DNA from: an uncultured Eubacteriales bacterium | Lineage (GTDB): Bacteria > Bacillota > Clostridia > UMGS1840 | Reading direction: 5' to 3' | Length of the DNA stretch: 7,088 nucleotides | Assembly: GCA_900555525.1 (NCBI GenBank) | Contig: USLP01000068.1 | Location: 1 to 7,088, forward strand | In this document: one piece after another, positions 1 to 5,674 of the stretch | How the letters are laid out: each line of letters begins with the position of its first letter | How positions within the stretch are numbered: the stretch's first letter is position 1 | The notes under the pieces: generated by a model | What the model was told of the DNA's origin: nothing | Database searches by the model: none | Seen by the model: only the letters and a program-made list of their open reading frames with translations | Position numbers and translations under genes: made by a program

Positions 1-16
1 ACTGAGCTATGCCGCC
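1..16 (-). tRNA. 5' end of a tRNA gene (partial, cut by window edge)
   Basis: Read on the minus strand the first 16 bases are GGCGGCATAGCTCAGT. This has the layout of a tRNA 5' end: a seven-base acceptor strand (GGCGGCA), then T8, A9, G10-C-T-C as the 5' half of the D stem, and A14-G15 opening the D loop. U8, G10 and A14 are conserved tRNA positions and all are present. A strong promoter lies upstream on the same strand. The remaining ~60 bases, including the anticodon, lie outside the window, so the amino acid cannot be read. The acceptor strand would fit an elongator tRNA-Met, but that is a guess. tRNA-Cys has a similar acceptor but usually continues AGCCAAG rather than AGCTCAG. Confidence 0.7.
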
Positions 17-56
17 ACATAAACAGCATTATCCGCTGCAATCATTGACCTATGAT

Positions 57-85
57 ATTATATCAGAAAATATGCTCTTTGTCAA
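57..85 (-). promoter_or_regulatory. Consensus sigma-A promoter for the minus-strand tRNA gene
   Basis: On the minus strand there is a perfect TTGACA (-35, positions 80-85) and a perfect TATAAT (-10, positions 57-62) separated by 17 bases, with TGA directly ahead of the -10 giving an extended -10 (TGnTATAAT). Transcription should start near position 50 and leave a leader of about 33 bases before the tRNA. Upstream of the -35, positions 86-118 hold alternating A and T runs, as expected of an UP element or curved DNA that boosts stable-RNA promoters. The leader contains a small CAGC/GCTG inverted repeat at 24-38, too weak to call a terminator. Confidence 0.88.
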
Positions 86-193
86 TACTTTTTTTGAAAA
101 TTTTTAAAAAATTTTTCCATATCGGTTGTTTGTGCATTGTGTTCAAAATAAAAAGGCGGTTTTTGCGTAAATTATTGAATTTTCAAAAAAGTA

Positions 194-222
194 TTTACAT
201 TTGGGAAAAAATGTAGTATAAT
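194..222 (+). promoter_or_regulatory. Sigma-A promoter of spoVG
   Basis: TTTACA (194-199) and TATAAT (217-222) are separated by exactly 17 bases, with AT-rich DNA just upstream. Transcription should begin around 229-230. The predicted leader would be about 85 bases if translation starts near 315. In Bacillus subtilis spoVG is classically transcribed by sigma-H. Here the sigma-A match is much better than any sigma-H-like match. Confidence 0.8.
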
Positions 223-299
223 GTATTATATAAATCAGCGGAAGCGATTTTAGTTCTTTGCGATTATGGGTTGACAGCTATCGTTTTTCGGGAATTCAG

Positions 300-309
300 A
301 AAGGAACGG
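300..309 (+). promoter_or_regulatory. Ribosome binding site that places the spoVG start near 315-318
   Basis: AAAGGAACGG matches the Shine-Dalgarno pattern used by other genes in this window. It ends 5-9 bases before the in-frame ATT at 315 and 8-12 bases before the in-frame ACG at 318, depending on where pairing is counted. By contrast the upstream in-frame TTG at 258 has only a poor GGAAG match at 240-244. The position of this site, just before the point where family conservation begins, argues that translation starts here on a non-canonical codon. Confidence 0.6.
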
Positions 310-314
310 AAAAA

Positions 315-599
315 ATTACGGAAACCACGGATGTAAGAGTAAGGAAGGTTAATTCCGCCGGAAAAATGAAAGCGGTTGTTTCGGTAACCTTTGACGAGGC
401 TTTTGTCGTACATGACATAAAAGTTATCGAGGGAAGAGACAGGCTTTTTATTGCTATGCCTTCGAGGAAAACTGCAGAGGGTGAGTTTAAGGATATTGCT
501 CATCCCATTACTACGGAACTTCGGGAAAAGCTTTCGGAGGTTATACTCGAAAAATACAACGAAACGGAAGACCCTATTCCTGCGGGTGTGGTAGAATAA
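315..599 (+). CDS. spoVG: Septation/sporulation regulator SpoVG
   Basis: SpoVG is a small RNA/DNA-binding regulator of Firmicutes, linked to sporulation-stage V cortex formation and septation in Bacillus and to virulence regulation in Staphylococcus. The reading frame contains the conserved opening TDVRVRKV, then [33 protein letters not shown] and [10 protein letters not shown], which together identify the family clearly. From position 315 the product is 94 residues, close to the usual 85-100. The start is uncertain. The only canonical in-frame starts are TTG at 258, which would add 19 unconserved residues, and ATG at 366, which would remove the conserved first strand. The family Met aligns with ACG at 318, while ATT at 315 has the better ribosome-binding-site spacing. 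The gene has its own promoter and terminator and seems monocistronic, although it sits next to glmU-prs as in Bacillus. Confidence 0.93.
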   Translation: MTETTDVRVRKVNSAGKMKAVVSVTFDEAFVVHDIKVIEGRDRLFIAMPSRKTAEGEFKDIAHPITTELREKLSEVILEKYNETEDPIPAGVVE

Positions 600-618
600 C
601 CAAATAAAAAGTGTTTTT

Positions 619-669
619 AAGCGGATATTTTTTTGTTTTTGCTAAAAATTATCCGCTTTTTTCTTTTTT
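619..669 (+). terminator. Intrinsic terminator after spoVG
   Basis: The arms AAGCGGATA (619-627) and TATCCGCTT (650-658) pair perfectly over nine base pairs. The stem can extend inward by a T-run pairing with AAAAA at 644-648 if one base is bulged. The tail from 657 to 669 is thymine-rich (T6-C-T6). It lies 19 bases after the spoVG stop codon. It should separate spoVG transcription from the glmU-prs string, which has its own promoter just downstream. Confidence 0.88.
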
Positions 670-681
670 GGTAAAAAAGGC

Positions 682-709
682 TTGAAAAATTTCTAAAGTA
701 TGTTATAAT
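682..709 (+). promoter_or_regulatory. Sigma-A promoter of the glmU-prs-plsX gene string
   Basis: TTGAAA (682-687) and a perfect TATAAT (704-709) are 16 bases apart, and TGT immediately before the -10 makes it an extended -10 element. The predicted start is near 716, giving a ~38-base leader to the ATG at 754. A purine-rich ribosome binding site (AGGACGGAGAG, 733-743) lies in the leader. I found no other convincing promoter between here and the right edge, so this is the likely main promoter of the downstream genes. Confidence 0.8.
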
Positions 710-753
710 ATAAATGTATACTTATAAAAAATAGGACGGAGAGATTAACGAAT

Positions 754-1449
754 ATGAACAATATCGATTACGCAAGGGAGCTTAAGAAAAAGCGTTTGGC
801 TGTCTGCGAAAAGCTTATGGCAAGCGGAGTTGTTATCGAAGACCCCGACACAACCTATATAGATGATACGGTTGAAATTTCGGAGGGTGCGGTTATTTTG
901 CCTAACACACGTATAACGGGCGAATCGAAAATCGGCTCGAAAACAACGGTAGGTCCCAATACTATTATAGAAAATTCAACAGTCGGAGAAGAATGTGATG
1001 TTTTGGCTTCCGTTTTGAAGGAAGCGGTTGTGGAAAACGGCGTTAATATAGGACCGTTTGCATATCTGCGCCCCAAAGCGCATATTTGCACCGGTGCGAA
1101 AATCGGCGACTTTGTCGAGGTTAAAAATTCAACTGTCGGCGAGGGCACGAAGGTTGCTCATCTTACTTATATCGGAGACGCAGACGTCGGAAGCAAATGC
1201 AATTTCGGCTGCGGTACGGTTATAGTTAATTATGACGGCACAAACAAGCACAGAACAAAAATCCGCGCTAATGCGTTTATCGGCTGCAACACAAATCTTG
1301 TTTCGCCCGTTGAACTCGGCGATTACGCTTATACGGCGGCAGGAAGCACAATAACAAAAGACGTTCCCGAAGGCGCACTCGGCATTGCGAGAGCAAGACA
1401 GGAAAATAAGGACGGCTGGGTAGATAAAAAAGGATATTTAAAAAAATAA
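754..1449 (+). CDS. Stand-alone GlmU C-terminal domain (glucosamine-1-phosphate N-acetyltransferase)
   Basis: This is the left-handed beta-helix acetyltransferase half of GlmU, which makes N-acetylglucosamine-1-phosphate from GlcN-1-P and acetyl-CoA for peptidoglycan precursors. It has 231 residues against about 455 for full GlmU. The N-terminal uridylyltransferase domain with its LxAGxGTRM loop is absent, and no remnant can be seen upstream. The protein begins at the helical linker (residues 4-24), then DPDTTYI and hexapeptide repeats with the I-G-x-x rhythm to about residue 205. Expected active-site residues are present: R106 in LRP, K124 in EVK, H136 and Y139 in HLTYIGDA, N159 and K165 in NYDGTNK, and the C-terminal IARARQENKDGW. 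The next gene is prs, 31 bases away, the same order as Bacillus gcaD-prs. From sequence the acetyltransferase should work; the UTP-dependent step must come from another protein. Confidence 0.9.
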   Translation: MNNIDYARELKKKRLAVCEKLMASGVVIEDPDTTYIDDTVEISEGAVILPNTRITGESKIGSKTTVGPNTIIENSTVGEECDVLASVLKEAVVENGVNIGPFAYLRPKAHICTGAKIGDFVEVKNSTVGEGTKVAHLTYIGDADVGSKCNFGCGTVIVNYDGTNKHRTKIRANAFIGCNTNLVSPVELGDYAYTAAGSTITKDVPEGALGIARARQENKDGWVDKKGYLKK

Positions 1450-1480
1450 TAAAGGAAAAAATGAAAGGAAACTTTGTAAA

Positions 1481-2434
1481 ATGATTACACACGGCAAGGA
1501 CATTAAAATTTTCACGGCTAATTCAAACAAGAAGCTTGCGGAGGATATCGCTTCCAATCTGGGGCTTACTCTGGGACAGTCAAGCGTAACGAAATTCTCC
1601 GACGGCGAGATTTCCGTAAACATTTTTGAAACTGTAAGAGGTTCGGACGTTTTCGTTGTTCAGTCAACGTGCGACCCCGTAAACGATAACCTCATGGAGC
1701 TTCTTATCATGATAGACGCATTCAAGAGAGCGTCCGCAGGAAGAATTACGGCTGTTATCCCTTATTTCGGATATGCGCGTCAGGACAGAAAGGTTAAAGC
1801 AAGAGATCCGATTTCTTCAAAGCTCGTTGCCGACCTTATCACAGCCGCAGGTGCGGACAGAGTTCTTACAATGGATCTCCACGCTTCGCAGATTCAGGGA
1901 TTTTTCAATATCCCCGTTGACCACTTGCTCGGTTCGGCGATTTTAAGCCCGTATTTTTCACAGACGCTTGACGATAAGGAAAATACAATCATGGTTTCGC
2001 CCGACTTGGGTTCGGTAACAAGAGCGAGAACTTATGCCGAAAGACTTGAAATACCCATGGCGATTATAGATAAAAGACGTCAGAAAGCTAATGTCAGCGA
2101 GGTTATGAACATAATCGGTGATGTAAGCGGAAAAGACGTTATAATGGTTGACGATGTTATCGATACGGCAGGAACAATTGTACATGCTGTTGAGGCTCTT
2201 AAAGAAAGGGGAGCAAAGAAAATCAAAATCGGCTGCACGCACCCCGTTCTTTCGGGTCCTGCAATAGAAAGACTTAAAAATGCGCCTATCGAGGAAATTG
2301 TTATGCTCGATACGATTGCGCTTCCCGATGCAAAACGTTTGCCCAATATGACAGTTTTGTCTTCCGCAAGCGTATTTGCGGAAGCGATAGACAGAATTTA
2401 TGAGGATTTGTCGGTAAGCACACTGTTTGTATAA
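1481..2434 (+). CDS. prs: Ribose-phosphate pyrophosphokinase (PRPP synthetase)
   Basis: This cytoplasmic enzyme makes PRPP from ribose-5-phosphate and ATP, feeding purine, pyrimidine, NAD, histidine and tryptophan synthesis. At 317 residues it has the normal class I length. Landmarks are FSDGE (39-43), YARQDRK (98-104), the catalytic-region LHA with H134, the KRR of DKRR (198-200), and the PRPP-binding loop VDDVIDTAGT (223-232), followed by CTHPVLSGPA and the C-terminal SVSTLFV. The stretch that is SPDHGGVTRA in Bacillus reads SPDLGSVTRA here (173-182), which I believe is a common clostridial variant. The ATG at 1481 is chosen because AAAGGAA (1464-1470) sits 10 bases upstream and the N-terminus matches the family length. 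The upstream ATG at 1461 is out of frame. Confidence 0.97.
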   Translation: MITHGKDIKIFTANSNKKLAEDIASNLGLTLGQSSVTKFSDGEISVNIFETVRGSDVFVVQSTCDPVNDNLMELLIMIDAFKRASAGRITAVIPYFGYARQDRKVKARDPISSKLVADLITAAGADRVLTMDLHASQIQGFFNIPVDHLLGSAILSPYFSQTLDDKENTIMVSPDLGSVTRARTYAERLEIPMAIIDKRRQKANVSEVMNIIGDVSGKDVIMVDDVIDTAGTIVHAVEALKERGAKKIKIGCTHPVLSGPAIERLKNAPIEEIVMLDTIALPDAKRLPNMTVLSSASVFAEAIDRIYEDLSVSTLFV

Positions 2435-2452
2435 AAGAGAGGTGTATTACAT

Positions 2453-3472
2453 ATGAAAATCGTTCTTGACTGCTTCGGCGGCGATAATGCGCCGAAAGAA
2501 GCTGTTATCGGAGGTATAAACGCTCTTTCGGAAAATAAAGAGCTTTCGCTTGTGCTTTCCGGCGATGAAAAAAAGATAAAAAAGCTTATAGAAGAAAATT
2601 TCGGAAAAATCCCCGAAAGAGTTGAATTTCTTGACGCTCCCGAAGTTATCGAAAATGAGGACGACCCTATTTCCGCTGTCAGAAAGAAGAAAAATTCCTC
2701 GCTTATCGCAGGACTTTATAAAATCGCACAGGGTGAGGGCGACGCTTTCGTCAGCGCAGGAAATACGGGCGCCGTATTCACGGGCGCAACACTTATAATA
2801 AAAAGAATAAAAGGGATAAAAAGGGGAGCGCTTGCTCCGCTTATCCCTACCCTAAAGGGTAAAGGCGTTATAATTGACGTCGGCGCAAATGCCGAATGTA
2901 AAAGCGAATACTATCCGCAGTTTGCGATTATGGGTTCGGTCTATGCAAAAGAAGTTTTGGAAATACAAAACCCTAAAGTCGGACTTATAAATATAGGCGT
3001 TGAGCATCACAAGGGAACAACGGTTGTAAAAGAAGCGTATAAGCTTCTCGAAAACGAAAAAAATATCGACTTTTTGGGAAACATTGAAGCGAGAGATGTA
3101 CTTAAGGGTGATGCCAACGTGCTTGTTTCGGACGGCTGGACGGGAAATATAGCAGTTAAAACGGTCGAGGGAACAGCGAGCGCATTTATGCACATATTAA
3201 AGGAAGCTTTTTATACAAATATATTTACAAAGCTTGCGGCGCTGATTTTAAAACCGTATATAAAAAACGCGCTCAAACAATTTGATTCAAAAGAAACGGG
3301 CGGTGCGCTTATCGCGGGACTGCGTGCCCCTGTCATAAAAGCGCACGGAAATTCCGACCGTACAGCATTCAAAAACGCAGTGCTTTTTGCACATAAATGC
3401 GCCGAAAGAAACATCTGCAAGCGCATAGAGGAGCTTTTGCCGAAGGAAGAAGAAAACACAACAGAAGAATAA
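2453..3472 (+). CDS. plsX: Phosphate acyltransferase PlsX
   Basis: PlsX converts acyl-ACP to acyl-phosphate, the donor used by the membrane acyltransferase PlsY in the first step of phospholipid synthesis; it is a soluble, peripherally membrane-associated protein. The 339-residue product has the family motifs in order: FGGDNAP (8-14), SAGNTGA (101-107), DVGAN (142-146), [10 protein letters not shown] (156-165), GLINIG (177-182), SDGWTGN (226-232), GGAL (283-286) and KAHG (296-299). GAGAGGTG at 2437-2444 is placed 8 bases before the ATG. The gene is 18 bases after prs and 25 bases before acpP, which supplies the ACP carrier. The usual intervening fabD and fabG genes are missing here. The C-terminal tail is rich in glutamate (EEENTTEE) and is unlikely to be structured. 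Confidence 0.97.
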   Translation: MKIVLDCFGGDNAPKEAVIGGINALSENKELSLVLSGDEKKIKKLIEENFGKIPERVEFLDAPEVIENEDDPISAVRKKKNSSLIAGLYKIAQGEGDAFVSAGNTGAVFTGATLIIKRIKGIKRGALAPLIPTLKGKGVIIDVGANAECKSEYYPQFAIMGSVYAKEVLEIQNPKVGLINIGVEHHKGTTVVKEAYKLLENEKNIDFLGNIEARDVLKGDANVLVSDGWTGNIAVKTVEGTASAFMHILKEAFYTNIFTKLAALILKPYIKNALKQFDSKETGGALIAGLRAPVIKAHGNSDRTAFKNAVLFAHKCAERNICKRIEELLPKEEENTTEE

Positions 3473-3497
3473 ACAGCAAAAAAAGGAGACGGAGATT

Positions 3498-3722
3498 ATG
3501 TTTGAAAAAGTAAAGAAGATTATTGCGGAGCAGTTGGGAATAAACGCCGCATCGATTACGGAGGATTCAAAAATTGCAGACGATTTGGGCGCAGATTCGC
3601 TTGATATAGTTGAGATGGTAATGGCATTCTCCGATGAATTCGGTATAGATATCCCCGACGAAGCGGCGGAAAATATCGTAACGGTCGGCGACGTTGTAAA
3701 TTATCTTAAAGAAAATGCCTGA
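3498..3722 (+). CDS. acpP: Acyl carrier protein
   Basis: This small acidic four-helix protein carries growing acyl chains in fatty-acid synthesis and donates them to PlsX. The product is 74 residues, within the usual 73-80. The phosphopantetheine attachment site is S34 in [10 protein letters not shown], and it is followed by the acidic recognition helix and FGIDIPDE. It begins MFEKVKKII like many clostridial ACPs. AAGGAG (3482-3487) is 10 bases ahead of the ATG. The gene lies 25 bases after plsX and 63 bases before rnc. The plsX-acpP-rnc order supports the primary fatty-acid-synthesis ACP rather than a secondary-metabolism carrier protein. Confidence 0.97.
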   Translation: MFEKVKKIIAEQLGINAASITEDSKIADDLGADSLDIVEMVMAFSDEFGIDIPDEAAENIVTVGDVVNYLKENA

Positions 3723-3723
3723 C

Positions 3724-3768
3724 AATGTGTGTGCAGAATTATTAAGATAATTCTGCACATGTATTTTT
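3724..3768 (+). terminator. Long hairpin with T5 tail between acpP and rnc
   Basis: GTGCAGAATTAT (3731-3742) and ATAATTCTGCAC (3747-3758) form a perfect 12-base-pair stem closed by a TAAG tetraloop. It extends outward through one A-T pair, three G-U wobbles and three more A-T pairs to 3724 and 3765, giving up to 19 pairs, with TTTTT at 3764-3768 at the base. It lies just after the acpP stop codon. It resembles an intrinsic terminator or attenuator that would lower rnc and downstream expression relative to acpP. Because the next gene encodes RNase III, it may instead or also be a processing site. The T-run is short, so termination is probably partial. Confidence 0.65.
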
Positions 3769-3785
3769 AATAAGGAGGTGAAAAA

Positions 3786-4466
3786 ATGGAGCTTGAAGAA
3801 AAAATCGGCTATACATTCAAAAATAAGCGTTTTTTACGTGTCGCTTTAACAAGACGGTCATACTGCATAGAACACCGAACAGGCGAATATAATCAAAGAC
3901 TTGAATTTTTGGGAGATTCTGTTTTGGGTCTCGCAATTGCCGAGGAGATTTACAAACGTTTTCCTCATATAAAGGAGGGAGAACTTACACGCTTAAAGGC
4001 GTCTGCGGTTTGTGAAAAATCCTTGGCTGTTGCGGCAAACGAGCTTAAACTGTCCGAATATCTTAATATCGGACGAGGAGAGCTTATGCTCGGCATACAA
4101 AAGCTTGACAGCACAACGTCCGACACCTTGGAGGCTGGTTTTGGAGCCGTATTGTTGGACAGCGGCTACGATACCGCAAAAAAAGTAATTCTTCGTGTTA
4201 TGAAAAAACAGCTTGAACACGCCGTTTCCGTTATGGGCGAGGAGGACAGCAAGTCGGCATTGCAGGAGCTTGTTCAGAAAAAATCAAAAGAGGACCTCGT
4301 TTATACGCTTGTATCGGAGGTAGGTCCCGAACATAACAAACGTTTCGTATCGAGCGTTTCCCACAAAGGCAAGGTTTTGGGAACGGGCGAGGGCAAGACG
4401 AAAAAGGAATCCGAAAAACAGGCGGCTCGTATGGCGCTTCATGATTTTTCATATCTTTATAAATAA
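3786..4466 (+). CDS. rnc: Ribonuclease III
   Basis: RNase III cleaves double-stranded RNA, processing rRNA precursors and regulating mRNAs. The 226-residue product has the two standard domains. The endonuclease domain (about 1-150) carries the signature NQRLEFLGDS (36-45) with E40 and D44, and the second metal-binding pair D113 and E116 in SDTLEA. The double-stranded-RNA-binding domain (about 153-220) has ALQELVQK, GKVLGTGEGKTKKESEKQAA and a closing helix. All four catalytic acidic residues are present. Some flanking positions are unusual: ALTRRSY replaces the usual ALTHxSY, and STTSD replaces the usual PSILAD. A near-perfect Shine-Dalgarno sequence AAGGAGGTG (3772-3780) fixes the start. The common downstream partners smc and ftsY are absent. 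Confidence 0.96.
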   Translation: MELEEKIGYTFKNKRFLRVALTRRSYCIEHRTGEYNQRLEFLGDSVLGLAIAEEIYKRFPHIKEGELTRLKASAVCEKSLAVAANELKLSEYLNIGRGELMLGIQKLDSTTSDTLEAGFGAVLLDSGYDTAKKVILRVMKKQLEHAVSVMGEEDSKSALQELVQKKSKEDLVYTLVSEVGPEHNKRFVSSVSHKGKVLGTGEGKTKKESEKQAARMALHDFSYLYK

Positions 4467-4481
4467 GAAAGGAAGATAAAT

Positions 4482-5663
4482 ATGGAATATTTAATATCGA
4501 ATAATATGGCAAACGTTAAAGGCTCGGCAATAAGAGAAATTTTCAAAATCGTAAACAAACCCGATATTATTTCTTTTGCGGGCGGAAACCCGTCTCCCGA
4601 TACATTCCCCAAAGAAGCCATAAAAGAAATTGTTTCAAAAGCGCTCACCGAAAAGCCCGATATGTGCCTGCAATACGGCGTTACGGAGGGCTATGCTCCT
4701 TTAATCGAACAGGTTGAGGCACGTCTCAAAAAACAGGGTACTTATAAAAACGACAGCGTTACCGTTATAACGGCGGGCGGTCAGCAGGGCATAGACCTTT
4801 CCGCAAAGGTTTTGCTCAATACAGGCGATACCGTTTTGGTTGAAGAGCCGAGCTTCATCGGCGCACTCAATTCTTTCAGAACCTATGGCGCAAACCTTGT
4901 CGGAATCCCGATGGACGACGATGGCATCAACCTTGAAAAAACGGAAGAAGCCATAAAAAACAATAAAAATGTAAAAATTCTTTATACAATCCCGACCTTT
5001 CAAAATCCGTCGGGAAAAACAATGAGCCTCGAAAAAAGGAAAGCGCTCCTGAAGCTTTGCCGTGAAAATAATGTGATAATTTTTGAGGATAACCCCTACG
5101 GTGAGCTTCGTTTCGGCGGAGAGGACGTTCCTACGATAAAATCGCTCGATAACGATAATGTTGTTATGTATTTCGGCTCGTTTTCAAAAATACTTTCGCC
5201 CGGACTGCGAATCGGATTTACTCACGGTATCCCCGAAATAACGGCGAAAATGATTGTCGCACTTCAAACAAATACTGTACATGTTCCCGTACTAAACCAG
5301 GTTATAGCGGCAGAATGGATGGCAAATTACGATGTTGACGCACATATCGCAAACGCACGCAGTCTGTACGGTCATAAATGCAGACTTATGCTCTCCGAAA
5401 TGGATAAAAAATTTCCCAAAAGCGTTAAATATACACGTCCCGACGGCGGAATATTCATGTGGGCAACGCTCCCTGAAGGCGATTCGGCGAAGCTTGTAAA
5501 AACCTGCGCGAACCGTAAGGTTGCGTTTATTCCGGGGTCAACCTTCATGACCGATTTAAACAAGCCGACAAGCTCGTTTAGACTTAACTATTCCATGATG
5601 TCGGACGAAAAAATCGTAGAGGGTATAGGAATTTTGGCGGACGTTCTGAATGAAATGTATTAG
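4482..5663 (+). CDS. PLP-dependent class I/II aminotransferase (LysN/MocR-domain-like)
   Basis: This is a fold-type I aminotransferase of 393 residues, typical for the family. The N-terminus has ISFAGGNPSPDTFP (30-43), which resembles the 2-aminoadipate/MocR-type group. YGVTEGY (65-71) and AGGQQG (98-103) are near the phosphate-binding region. NPSG carries N175, EDNPYGE carries D203, the Schiff-base lysine is K236 in SFSK, and SFRLNY carries the carboxylate-binding R367. There is no N-terminal GntR-type DNA-binding domain, so it is an enzyme rather than a MocR regulator. The substrate cannot be fixed from sequence; relatives act on 2-aminoadipate, aromatic, branched-chain or other amino acids with 2-oxoglutarate. 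It is 15 bases after rnc, with AAAGGAAG just before the ATG, and 11 bases before trpS. Confidence 0.92.
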   Translation: MEYLISNNMANVKGSAIREIFKIVNKPDIISFAGGNPSPDTFPKEAIKEIVSKALTEKPDMCLQYGVTEGYAPLIEQVEARLKKQGTYKNDSVTVITAGGQQGIDLSAKVLLNTGDTVLVEEPSFIGALNSFRTYGANLVGIPMDDDGINLEKTEEAIKNNKNVKILYTIPTFQNPSGKTMSLEKRKALLKLCRENNVIIFEDNPYGELRFGGEDVPTIKSLDNDNVVMYFGSFSKILSPGLRIGFTHGIPEITAKMIVALQTNTVHVPVLNQVIAAEWMANYDVDAHIANARSLYGHKCRLMLSEMDKKFPKSVKYTRPDGGIFMWATLPEGDSAKLVKTCANRKVAFIPGSTFMTDLNKPTSSFRLNYSMMSDEKIVEGIGILADVLNEMY

Positions 5664-5674
5664 GAGGCACAGTA

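Noticed and set aside
151..166. AAAAAGGCGGTTTTTG-type inverted repeat as a terminator
   Set aside because: The arms are only A/T pairs around a GGCGG loop, which would not form a stable terminator stem, and no gene ends there.
154..180. Sigma-H-like spoVG promoter (AGGCGGT ... ATTGAAT)
   Set aside because: The -35-like element departs from AGGAWWW and the spacing is loose, while a good sigma-A promoter lies at 194-222.
266..274. Tiny upstream reading frame ATG-GGT-TGA in the spoVG leader
   Set aside because: It has no properly spaced ribosome binding site and two codons occur easily by chance.
258..314. TTG at 258 as the spoVG start, adding 19 residues
   Set aside because: The added residues are not like any SpoVG N-terminus I know, the ribosome binding site is poor, and a much better site lies at 300-309 next to the conserved start region. 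It remains possible if rare start codons are excluded.
28..657. Shared decamer ATTATCCGCT in the tRNA leader (28-37) and the spoVG terminator (648-657)
   Set aside because: A ten-base match with no extension on either side and no matching structure in the tRNA leader is probably coincidence.
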